Shown piece after piece: positions 16,510 through 23,878 of a stretch of 64,000 nt of DNA. The notes beneath the pieces were generated by a model. That model was not told the DNA's origin. It worked only from the letters and a program-made list of their open reading frames with translations, and searched no databases. The position numbers and the translations under genes are program-made. Location: contig JBFGKE010000016.1 of assembly GCA_041576815.1 (NCBI GenBank), positions 1 through 64,000 on the forward strand. The letters run 5' to 3'. The first letter of the stretch is position 1, and each line of letters begins with the position of its first letter. This DNA comes from SG8-38 sp041576815 (lineage in GTDB: Bacteria > Myxococcota_A > Polyangia > Polyangiales > Houyiibacteriaceae).

Positions 16510-18075
16510 CTAGCCGTTGAGACGACCGTAGATCCTCTCGTTGCTCTTGTGGATCTCGAGAAAGGCATCGAAGAGCTCGTCGTAAATCGCCCGATGCGCC
16601 GGGTTCGGGAAATACCGCTTTTCCACCGGTACCTTCGAAGGAATCTGGCTCACCTCGAGCTTTCCGAGGCCCACGGCCGCCACGAAGGCCGCGCCGCGAA
16701 CGTTGGCGGACAGCGGGTCGGCGACGCGGTCGATCGGACGGTCCAACACGTCGGCATAGATCTGACACCAAAGCGATGATTTCGCGCCGCCACCGATGAA
16801 CCGAAGCGCCTCGAACTTCCGGCTGATGAACGACTCGACGCCGCCCATCAGCCATCGCGTGTTGTACGCGACACCCTCCATCACCGCACGAATCATGTGA
16901 GCGCGCGTCGTCCGCAGCGACACGTTCGAAAAGGCGGCTCTCAAGTAGGGGTTGGCCACCGGCGTGTGCTCTCCGTAGAGCCACGGCGTGAAGATGAGCT
17001 TGTCGCTGCCGGCGGGCGCTTCGGCCGCGAGCTCGCCAAAGCGCTCGAACGCGTCGTCGGGCGGCGGCCCCGGGTCGAGCGCGTCGTCGCGAAACAACAC
17101 GTCGTCGCGCATCCACGTGAGGCACGCCCCGGCCGTCTCCTGCTCGTTCCCAACGAAGTAACGGCCGGGAAGCGCCGAGGGCAATGAAGCCATGTTGTGA
17201 ACGAGATCGGTCTTCTTGAAGGGCACGTGGCAGGTGAGCCACGAGGACGTGCCGACGTAGATGTGGCCGTCGAAATCCTCGACCGCTCCCGAGCCGACCG
17301 CAGCCGCAGGCACGTCTGGCGTGCCCCCAACCACCTTCGTGTTCTCGTTCAAGCCAAGCTCTCTCGCGGCGATCGGTGTCAGCGTCCCGATCACGTCGAC
17401 GGCGCGCATCAGGTCCGGGAGCTTTTCTCTCGGAAGCGTGGTTTGTCCAAGGAGCTGGTCGTCGTAGTGGATGTCATCGATGTTTCGGTTGTTCGTGACC
17501 CAGTGGAGCGCGATCGAGTCCGTCGTCGCCAGGAAACGCCCCGTCAGCCTGAGGTTCAGATAGTCCTTGGGCTCCATGAACTTGTGCGCCGCTTCGTAGA
17601 TCTCGGGACGCTCGTGCCGAAGAAACAGGATGTGGGCGACCGGTTCTTTGCCAGCCAGGCTCGGCACGCCGCCCGTTTTCCGGAGCCAGCTCTCCAGCTT
17701 GAGCGCGCCGTAGCCCTGGATGCGAATCAGCCCGCCGGCGACCTCGGGCACGTACTTCGCCCCTCGCGAGTCGAGCCAGATGATAGCCCTTCCGAGCGCG
17801 TTGCCCCGTGCGTCCACGGGCACCGTGCCCGCCCACTGGGAAGTGACCGCAACCGCGATGATTCGATCGATCTCTGCGCGGTCCGTGATCCGCCGAGCGG
17901 CTGCCCGAATGGCCCGCCACCAGTCGTCCGGGTCCTGCTCGGCCCCACCACCCTCGCTCAAGAACAGCTCGGTGGACTCCACCTCGGACGCCAGCACCTC
18001 ACCCTCGGTCGTGACGAGCGCAACTTTGGGCCCGCTCGTTCCCAGGTCGATCGCTAGGATGCTTTCGGCAGCCAC
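16510..18075 (-). CDS. FGGY-family carbohydrate kinase, xylulokinase-like
   Basis: A 521-residue sugar kinase. The N-terminal phosphate-1 motif is ILAIDLGTSGPKVALV, and the adenosine/phosphate-2 region is EALRFIGGGAKSSLWCQIYA. Domain order and length match FGGY kinases such as xylulokinase, glycerol kinase and related pentulose kinases. No sugar isomerase or transporter gene is adjacent, so the substrate is uncertain. It reads in the same direction as the lyase gene 49 bases downstream. A kinase producing a phosphorylated substrate beside a phospholyase is suggestive but unproven. Confidence 0.9.
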   Translation of the reverse strand: MAAESILAIDLGTSGPKVALVTTEGEVLASEVESTELFLSEGGGAEQDPDDWWRAIRAAARRITDRAEIDRIIAVAVTSQWAGTVPVDARGNALGRAIIWLDSRGAKYVPEVAGGLIRIQGYGALKLESWLRKTGGVPSLAGKEPVAHILFLRHERPEIYEAAHKFMEPKDYLNLRLTGRFLATTDSIALHWVTNNRNIDDIHYDDQLLGQTTLPREKLPDLMRAVDVIGTLTPIAARELGLNENTKVVGGTPDVPAAAVGSGAVEDFDGHIYVGTSSWLTCHVPFKKTDLVHNMASLPSALPGRYFVGNEQETAGACLTWMRDDVLFRDDALDPGPPPDDAFERFGELAAEAPAGSDKLIFTPWLYGEHTPVANPYLRAAFSNVSLRTTRAHMIRAVMEGVAYNTRWLMGGVESFISRKFEALRFIGGGAKSSLWCQIYADVLDRPIDRVADPLSANVRGAAFVAAVGLGKLEVSQIPSKVPVEKRYFPNPAHRAIYDELFDAFLEIHKSNERIYGRLNG

Positions 18076-18139
18076 GCCCGCGGAGTCTATCGACGCGCGT
18101 TCGCCATGGCTAACGCAAAACCTGCAGGCACACCCGGAG

Positions 18140-19150
18140 TCACTTCGCGGCCGATTCCACCGCGCTCAGCAGGCTCTTGCTGTAGACGCCGCGCTCGGCG
18201 AGCTGGTCACGGGCCCTTTTCGCGGCCGCGTCCCACGCCGCCTGGTTCGGCGTCGTGTCGACCTCGGTGATGCCACGGCCGAGGAGAGTCTGATACGCGC
18301 GTGCATCGTCGCGACCGACGATCTGGTCGAGCTTCGAGGCAGCGCGCTTGGCGGTGTCCAGCAGGACCTTCTGGTCGGCCTCGCTCAGCTCGTCGAGCTT
18401 CTTTTTACTGATGACCGAGCCTCCAACGATGATGTTGAAGTTGCTCGAGGTCATGAACTTGAGCTTCGTGTACCATTGGAACGCGACGGCAGCCATTGCC
18501 GACGCCGGCACGACTTCGAGCTTTCCACTTTCGAGCCCCGGGAACACTCCTTTGGAGCCGACGCGCACCGGGTTGGCGCCGATCGCCTTGGCGTACTCCA
18601 GGGCCACGGCGTTGTCCTTGCCGGCCCAAGCGGGCTTCTTCGCGAGATCGGCGGGGGTCACGAAAGGCGTGGAGGAGAACACACGGTTCTTGCCGCCATC
18701 TCCCCATGCGAGCAGCTTGAACCCACCGTCTTCGATCATTTTTTGGAGCCGCGCATCCAGCTTCTCGCGCGCGCGATCGAGCTGGGCGTCGTCGGTCAGA
18801 AGCCCCGGCGCCGTCAGCACCTGAAGCTCCGGCGCGATCATGCTGAGCCCGGTGGTCGCGACGCCGGCTGCATCGAGCTTGCCCGCTTTGATGCGCTTGA
18901 TCAGATCCCGATCGCTTCCTTCGCTCCCCCCGGAAAAGACGCGCAGCTCGACGCGGCCGTCGGTCTCCTTTTGGAGGGTGCGGCTCCACGCCTTGAGCAC
19001 CTTGACGAACGAGGAGCCGGGCGGGGCCAGCGACGCGATTCGAATCGTCGTCGAGGAACCGGCCGGAGCCTGGGACACGGCCTGCCTGCCGGGCACGAAA
19101 AGCGCGGCGAGGGTCAAACCGACAATGATTGGAAGCTTGCTGAAAACCAT
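18140..19150 (-). CDS. TRAP-type periplasmic solute-binding protein (DctP family), copy 2
   Basis: About 336 residues with a signal peptide (SKLPIIVGLTLAALFVPGRQ, then an A-x-A-type cleavage region) and a DctP fold (IRIASLAPPGSSFVKVLKAW, LRVFSGGSEGSDRDLIKRI, FQWYTKLKFMTSSNFNIIVG). DctP proteins bind organic acids and hand them to DctQ/DctM permeases, none of which is in this window. The start at 19150 has CGGAG 6 bases upstream; an ATG at 19174 is the alternative. It is a clear paralogue of the neighbouring copy and probably cotranscribed with it and the TetR gene. Confidence 0.9.
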   Translation of the reverse strand: MVFSKLPIIVGLTLAALFVPGRQAVSQAPAGSSTTIRIASLAPPGSSFVKVLKAWSRTLQKETDGRVELRVFSGGSEGSDRDLIKRIKAGKLDAAGVATTGLSMIAPELQVLTAPGLLTDDAQLDRAREKLDARLQKMIEDGGFKLLAWGDGGKNRVFSSTPFVTPADLAKKPAWAGKDNAVALEYAKAIGANPVRVGSKGVFPGLESGKLEVVPASAMAAVAFQWYTKLKFMTSSNFNIIVGGSVISKKKLDELSEADQKVLLDTAKRAASKLDQIVGRDDARAYQTLLGRGITEVDTTPNQAAWDAAAKRARDQLAERGVYSKSLLSAVESAAK

Positions 19151-19188
19151 GAGAGCTCCGGGTTTGGACGTCATCGGGAGCGACTTCT

Positions 19189-20196
19189 TCACTTTTCGGC
19201 AGCCAGCCGTGCGACCTCGTCGAGCAGGCTTTTGCTGTATACGCGGCCGGCGAGCTGCTCGCGCGAGGTCTTCGCAGCCTGGTCCCACTCGGCCAAGTGG
19301 GGCGACAGGTCGACCTCCTGCATCCCGCGTTCCACGAGCGTTCGGTAGGCGCGGGCGTCGTCGCGCACGACGATCTTGTCCATCGCTCGCGCCGCGCGTT
19401 CCGCAGTGTCGAGTAAGATCTCTCGATCGGCCGGGGCGAGCTGTTCGAAGACCTCTTTCTTCACGATCGAGCCGCCGATGATGATGTTGAGGTTCTGTTT
19501 CGCCATGTAGTTGAGCTTCGTGTACCACTGGACGGCCACGGCGGTGATGCAGGATGCCGGCACGGTGTCGATCATCCGGGTCTGCAGCCCGCCGTAGACC
19601 TCCGGCACGCCTACGCGCACCGGGTTGGCGCCGATGACCGACAAGAAGCCCGCAAAGACCGGATCGTCCTTCCATGCCCACGGGCGCCCGCTCTTCAGAT
19701 CCGAGGGTCGCGCGAACGGCTTCGTCGAAAACAACCGGTTTTGACCACCGTCCCCCCAGGTCAGAAGCTCGAACCCCTGCTTGCGAAACATCTCCTCGAA
19801 GCGTTTCCGAAGATGGCCGCGGACGTAGTAGAGCTGCTCGAACTCGGTGATCAGCCCCGGTGCGGTGAGCACCAGGATCGGCCGCACGATCATGCTCATG
19901 CCGGTCGTGGTGATGCCGGCACCGTCGATCTGTCCCGCGCGGATCTTTCGGATGAAATCCCGTTCGTCCCCTTGGCTTCCGCCCGTGTAGAACCGGAGCT
20001 CGGCGCGGCCCTCGGTTTCCTTTTTGAACGTTCGGCCCCACGCCTTGAGGATTTTTCCGAACGCCGACCCGGGAGGCGCGAGCGAGGCGAAGCGAATGAC
20101 GATCGGCCCCTCGGCGGAGGCATTGGCGCGCGAGCCGGCCGTCGCCGTCGAGAACGCAAGGACGAGCGCGACGACCAGCGCAAAGCAGATCTTCAA
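19189..20196 (-). CDS. TRAP-type periplasmic solute-binding protein (DctP family), copy 1
   Basis: About 335 residues with signal peptide LKICFALVVALVLAFSTATA and DctP features IRFASLAPPGSAFGKILKAW, LRFYTGGSQGDERDFIRKIR and VQWYTKLNYMAKQNLNIIIG. The start is a TTG at 20196 behind a strong AGGGGAGG; the longer frame would place 32 non-signal residues in front of an obvious signal peptide. It lies 10 bases after the TetR gene and 38 bases before the second DctP. The two copies align along their whole length, so they arose by duplication. No DctQ/DctM genes are adjacent. Confidence 0.9.
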   Translation of the reverse strand: MKICFALVVALVLAFSTATAGSRANASAEGPIVIRFASLAPPGSAFGKILKAWGRTFKKETEGRAELRFYTGGSQGDERDFIRKIRAGQIDGAGITTTGMSMIVRPILVLTAPGLITEFEQLYYVRGHLRKRFEEMFRKQGFELLTWGDGGQNRLFSTKPFARPSDLKSGRPWAWKDDPVFAGFLSVIGANPVRVGVPEVYGGLQTRMIDTVPASCITAVAVQWYTKLNYMAKQNLNIIIGGSIVKKEVFEQLAPADREILLDTAERAARAMDKIVVRDDARAYRTLVERGMQEVDLSPHLAEWDQAAKTSREQLAGRVYSKSLLDEVARLAAEK

Positions 20197-20206
20197 GCGA
20201 CCTCCC

Positions 20207-20830
20207 CTACGACACGCCCAGCGCGGGAACCAAACGCCGAAATAGAAACTGCCGAAGCTCCTGTTCGCTTCGCTGCGGCTCTGGAGCCGCAAGCAGTGAA
20301 AGGATGATTCGGAGCATGTACTCCATCGCCTCGTTCGCCTCGCCCTCGTCCCAGCCGGCTTCCTCGATCATCTCTCCGAGGGCGACGCGCGTGAAGGTGA
20401 CCGAGGCGGGCTGCGTGAAGCCCCGAAGAACCGTGATGTCGATTATGGCGGGCTGCCAAACCTGCCTGAGCACCGGGTTTTTGTGGATGGCTCGGAGCGT
20501 GAACAGGGTCGCCTCGACGATCTTCTCGCCGGGCGATTCGAGCTCGCGGATGTGAGACTGGACTTCATTGGCGAGGCGAAGCCCCGCCTGCAGCAAGACC
20601 GAGCGGATGAGCTCAGTGCGATCTTTGAAGTAGCGGTACACGGTCGGGCGGCTCACCCCGGCCTCGAGGGCCACGTGCGCGATCCCGGTTCCGGCGATTC
20701 CGTCCCGGGCTAGGCAGCGGGCGGCCACTTCGAGCAAACGCTCGCGCGCCGCCGTGCGGAGCGGCGGGTCCCCATCCCAAGCTTCACGCGGCTTCGAGCG
20801 CGCCGGCTGATTCGAGCTAGTCCCAGTCAT
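20207..20830 (-). CDS. TetR/AcrR-family transcriptional regulator
   Basis: A 207-residue one-component repressor. The N-terminal helix-turn-helix (about 25-72) contains TGIAHVALEAGVSRPTVYRYFKDR, the TetR signature, and the C-terminal part is a helical ligand-binding domain without a recognisable ligand type. The first 20 residues are a Pro/Arg-rich lead. It is the first gene of a minus-strand run with the two DctP genes, so it probably controls them in response to a small molecule. Confidence 0.92.
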   Translation of the reverse strand: MTGTSSNQPARSKPREAWDGDPPLRTAARERLLEVAARCLARDGIAGTGIAHVALEAGVSRPTVYRYFKDRTELIRSVLLQAGLRLANEVQSHIRELESPGEKIVEATLFTLRAIHKNPVLRQVWQPAIIDITVLRGFTQPASVTFTRVALGEMIEEAGWDEGEANEAMEYMLRIILSLLAAPEPQRSEQELRQFLFRRLVPALGVS

Positions 20831-20895
20831 CGGCTGCGGCCGGGCACGTACCCACCCGGCGCAACTCGGTCATAGCATCGCTTTAGTCCCGAGAG

Positions 20896-21165
20896 CTAGT
20901 AGGAGAGCAGGTCATCCTTGCGCCGGCGGGAAAGCACGTAGGCCGCTCCTCCGAGCAAGAGCACCATCGCGCTGCCGGCCGCATTCGGATCGAGCTCCGG
21001 GACCTTGGCGCGCCTCTGATAGCGGTAGCGCCGCGGTTGATTGCGCCGAAGATGCTGCCGTTTGCTGTGGTTCCAGCCCCGCCAGCTGCGGGCTTCGGCT
21101 TCTGGCGTCGGGCTGAAAGCCCAACCCGCGATGACGATCGACAAACCCAAGAGTAGATGTTTCAT
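20896..21165 (-). CDS. Small secreted basic protein with VPELDP/TM/Arg C-terminal sorting-like tail
   Basis: An 89-residue protein: signal peptide (LLLGLSIVIAGWAFSPTPEA), a very basic middle (about residues 26-54, rich in Arg, His, Lys and Tyr), then VPELDPNAAG, a hydrophobic helix (SAMVLLLGGAAYVLS) and RRRK. The tripartite end (short motif, helix, Arg cluster) is the layout of PEP-CTERM-like and related sorting signals, and the VPELDP form recurs in deltaproteobacteria. The function of the mature peptide of about 35 residues is unknown. It diverges from the lipoprotein operon across the AT-rich region. Confidence 0.75.
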   Translation of the reverse strand: MKHLLLGLSIVIAGWAFSPTPEAEARSWRGWNHSKRQHLRRNQPRRYRYQRRAKVPELDPNAAGSAMVLLLGGAAYVLSRRRKDDLLSY

Positions 21166-21620
21166 GATTCGATGCCCCCACGGCGACGATTACAAGATTT
21201 TACATTTGTATAGGATCGCCAGCGTCACCGCAAGTAAACAACGAAACAAATATTGTGAAAAGACAAGCACTTACAGTGCCTTCGAGCTTTTCTGCAACCA
21301 CCCCTGAGTTTCCGCGACTTGGATTACATCGCTGCACTGCGTTAGCGCCGCGCGTTTCCTCGAGTCCCCTGTCGGGTGACGGGCGAGCGTGTGGGCAGGC
21401 GAGGTGTGCGCGATCACCGGAAGGCTCGGATCCTTTGCCGCGCCGCTCGGTTTTCGGAACTGTTTAAGCCTCGAACGAGGGCGCGCTCCTCGACGCATCG
21501 AAACCCTCGCCATTTGGGACTGTAGGGATGCCCACACAAACTTCAATTTTGAAGGGACATTGCGCTTTTCTTGTTTGGTTAGATTTTAATTTTGCGTCAC
21601 TATTGAAATAGAGGTAGTTC
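21166..21620. other. AT-rich divergent intergenic region with candidate promoters, no gene seen
   Basis: This 455-base stretch is the longest non-coding gap. Both ends (about 21190-21300 and 21535-21615) are clearly AT-rich against a GC-rich genome, and the middle is GC-rich. Reading left, TTGCGG then 15 bases and TATACA could serve the small basic protein. Reading right, TTGCGC, 17 bases and ATTTTA could serve the lipoprotein operon. An inverted repeat CTTCAA-TT-TTGAAG sits at 21541-21554, possibly an operator. I found no tRNA, riboswitch or convincing short ORF. Confidence 0.5.
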
Positions 21621-22727
21621 ATGGCTTATCGCGTACTGTTGGTGACGCTCATTTTCCCTTTGATTCTTTGGGGTTGTGGTGAGGATCCGGGGGCTACAGG
21701 CGGACCCTTTAGCTCCGGGGGCGCGGGCGGCACCGGGGGCATGACCGGCACCGGCGGAACAGGCGGCATGGCAGGCACCGGTGGGAGCTGCGGCTTGTTC
21801 GGATGTGGCGGCACGGGAGGCATGGGCACCGGGGGCATGGGCACCGGGGGCGCGGGCACCGGGGGCATGGGCACCGGGGGCACGGGTGGCATGGGCACCG
21901 GCGGTACCGGAGGCACCGGCGGCGGAGGCGGAGGCCCGGTGCAGTGCACCACGAGCCTGCTTTGTCAGTCGTGTCCGAGCACGCCGTTCTGTGTAGACGA
22001 TGGCGATTGCGGGCCCGGGCTAGTCTGCATCGATTCCGGCTGCGACGACACGCTCGGGGCGCCGCTCATGAAATGTGTCTTTGCAGGCGGCGGAGCGTGC
22101 GAAACCAGCGCGACGTGCGCGCCCGGCCGTGAGTGCCTCGACGTTCCCGGGGAGGGCAAGCGCTGCGTCAAGACAACGCCCGGTTGCGACACCAGCGCGG
22201 ACTGTGTGCTCGGGTTCGCCTGCGAAAGCGGCAGTTGCGTCGACCGTCGTGTTCCTTGCGACCCTCAGGACGATCAGTGCCCGAAGAACCACGTGTGCTC
22301 GAGCAGAGTCAACTCGAGTTTTTGCCGACGCATTCAGCAATCCTGCGAGGCCGAGTTCGACTGCGTCGATCTTGCGCCCCGCTGCGAGGACATCGACGGT
22401 GACCTGCAAAAAGAGTGCGCAGGAACGTTCAATCCGAACGATCCGATGTCCGCCGCATGCACCAACGTGCAATGTAGCGATCCCTCGGCGCCGGTCTGCG
22501 AGGCCGCCAGCTTCGGAAGCACGACGCAGTGCGGTCAGTACGGCCTATGTCTTGGAGACGCGGATTGTGCTGCAGGCTTCAGCTGCATCGCGCTGTGGCC
22601 GGACGGACGCAAAGAGTGTGTGCCGGCCGGCGGAAGCTGCTCGAGCTTTGCAGATTGTCCGGTGCAAGAGGTTTGCGCGTCCCCGCGTACCGGGGGCGTC
22701 CCCAGCTGTCAGGCGGGGTTGCAATGA
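21621..22727 (+). CDS. Lipoprotein with GTGG-repeat linker and Cys-rich domain, copy A
   Basis: A 368-residue predicted lipoprotein: signal peptide with lipobox LWGC (Cys19), then about 85 residues of Gly/Thr/Met repeats (GTGGMGTGGMGTGG type), then a Cys-rich domain of about 245 residues with over 30 cysteines in small spaced groups (CVDDGDCGPGLVCIDSGC). The repeats likely form a flexible linker holding a disulfide-stapled domain away from the outer membrane. GAGG lies upstream of the ATG. The stop overlaps the start of the next, paralogous gene as ATGA. Function is unknown; the domain resembles the loosely conserved Cys-rich surface proteins common in myxobacteria. Confidence 0.88.
   Translation: MAYRVLLVTLIFPLILWGCGEDPGATGGPFSSGGAGGTGGMTGTGGTGGMAGTGGSCGLFGCGGTGGMGTGGMGTGGAGTGGMGTGGTGGMGTGGTGGTGGGGGGPVQCTTSLLCQSCPSTPFCVDDGDCGPGLVCIDSGCDDTLGAPLMKCVFAGGGACETSATCAPGRECLDVPGEGKRCVKTTPGCDTSADCVLGFACESGSCVDRRVPCDPQDDQCPKNHVCSSRVNSSFCRRIQQSCEAEFDCVDLAPRCEDIDGDLQKECAGTFNPNDPMSAACTNVQCSDPSAPVCEAASFGSTTQCGQYGLCLGDADCAAGFSCIALWPDGRKECVPAGGSCSSFADCPVQEVCASPRTGGVPSCQAGLQ
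21820..21920 (+). repeat. 15-base tandem repeats coding GTGGM in lipoprotein A
   Basis: Units close to GGCATGGGCACCGGG repeat with few substitutions over roughly 100 bases, coding Gly-Met-Gly-Thr-Gly. The nearly identical codons suggest recent slippage rather than old protein-level selection. Confidence 0.75.
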
Positions 22728-23869
22728 TACGCGTGCTGGTGGTGCTCCTTCTTCCACTCGCCATTGCGTGTGGAGATCCCTCGGCGCCCGTCGTGCACGG
22801 CGGGACCGGCGGTGACGCTGGCACGGGCGGCCTGTTCGGTTCGGGCGGGACCGGCGGTGACGCTGGCACGGGCGGCCTGTTCGGTTCGGGCGGGACCGGC
22901 GGTGACGCTGGCACGGGCGGCCTGTTCGGTTCGGGCGGGACCGGAGGCATGGCGGGCACAGGCGGCATGGCGGGCACAGGCGGCATGGCGGGTATCGGTG
23001 GCATGGGGGGCACCGGCGGCACGGCTGGAACCGGAGGCATGGCGGGTACCGGCGGCACGGGGGGCAATCCCAGTCCCTGCATGACCAATGCGCTTTGCCA
23101 CACCTGTCCCGATCGGTTTCTCTGCAATACGGACAGCGACTGCGCGTTCAGCGGTTACGTCTGCATCGACTCGGGCTGCTCGACCAACGAGGGTGCGCCG
23201 ATCAAGCAATGTCAGCCATCTCGTGGCGGCTCCTGCATCGACGAAAGCGACTGCCCAAATACGACGGACTACGACTGCATTCCGGTCGGCGCCGGTGCGA
23301 CACGCTGCGTCCGCGTAACCCCCGGCTGCAGCCCGGGGACCGAGAGTTACGACTGCGTACCAGGATTCTCCTGCGAAGGCGGAACCTGTGTCGATCGTCG
23401 CGTACCGTGCAACGACTACCAGGATTGCCCCAAGAGCCACGTCTGCAGCACGACTCCAACCGCTAGCTTCTGTGTCCGTGTCTATCGCACCTGCCACGTG
23501 GACGGGGACTGCGGGGGCTTCGGAAGCTTGTGCGCGGACATCGACAACGATGGCACCAAAGAATGCGCCGGAGAGAGCGGCGGCGCGGGCGAGCCTTGCC
23601 TGAATTCCACCTGCACGGATCCGTCCGCGCCGGTGTGTGAGGCAGGCGTGACGGGCGCCACCGCCGTGTGCGGCGACTACGGACTCTGCCTAACGAGCAA
23701 CGACTGCGACACAAACTTCGAGTGCGTCGGTCTTTGGCAAGACGGGCGCAAGGAATGTGTTCAAATCAACGGAAGCTGCAATCAGGTGACGGACTGCCCG
23801 TCCCAGCAAGTCTGCGCAGCTCCCCGGGCTGGCGGCCCGCCTAGCTGCCAGAGCGGGATCGCACCCTAA
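22724..23869 (+). CDS. Lipoprotein with GTGG-repeat linker and Cys-rich domain, copy B
   Basis: A 381-residue paralogue of the preceding gene: lipobox AIAC (Cys16), a Gly-rich linker containing three exact copies of a 15-residue unit (GTGGDAGTGGLFGSG type), then a Cys-rich domain with about 35 cysteines. Shared blocks with copy A include CVDRRVPC, CxDPSAPVCEA, YGLCL and DGRKECV. ATG 22724 overlaps the copy A stop as ATGA, so the longer upstream frame is not the start. It is followed 9 bases later by the VWA lipoprotein gene, with AAGGAGG in between. Probably a surface-exposed outer-membrane lipoprotein of unknown function. Confidence 0.88.
   Translation: MIRVLVVLLLPLAIACGDPSAPVVHGGTGGDAGTGGLFGSGGTGGDAGTGGLFGSGGTGGDAGTGGLFGSGGTGGMAGTGGMAGTGGMAGIGGMGGTGGTAGTGGMAGTGGTGGNPSPCMTNALCHTCPDRFLCNTDSDCAFSGYVCIDSGCSTNEGAPIKQCQPSRGGSCIDESDCPNTTDYDCIPVGAGATRCVRVTPGCSPGTESYDCVPGFSCEGGTCVDRRVPCNDYQDCPKSHVCSTTPTASFCVRVYRTCHVDGDCGGFGSLCADIDNDGTKECAGESGGAGEPCLNSTCTDPSAPVCEAGVTGATAVCGDYGLCLTSNDCDTNFECVGLWQDGRKECVQINGSCNQVTDCPSQQVCAAPRAGGPPSCQSGIAP
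22801..22935 (+). repeat. Three perfect 45-base tandem repeats in lipoprotein B
   Basis: Units begin at 22801, 22846 and 22891 (each starting CGGGACCGGCGGTGACGCTG) and appear identical base for base. Because 45 is divisible by 3, copy-number change would alter linker length without a frameshift. Confidence 0.9.
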
Positions 23870-23878
23870 GGAGGCAAC

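Noticed and set aside
15129..16520. 463-residue plus-strand frame across the lyase gene
   Set aside because: It is the antisense of a clear PLP enzyme and has no domain of its own.
21361..21480. Possible c-di-GMP riboswitch or other structured leader
   Set aside because: I looked for the conserved GEMM core and other known riboswitch cores and did not find them; only general GC-rich sequence is present.
22801..22935. Possible CRISPR array
   Set aside because: The repeats are directly joined without spacers and code a Gly-rich linker in frame.
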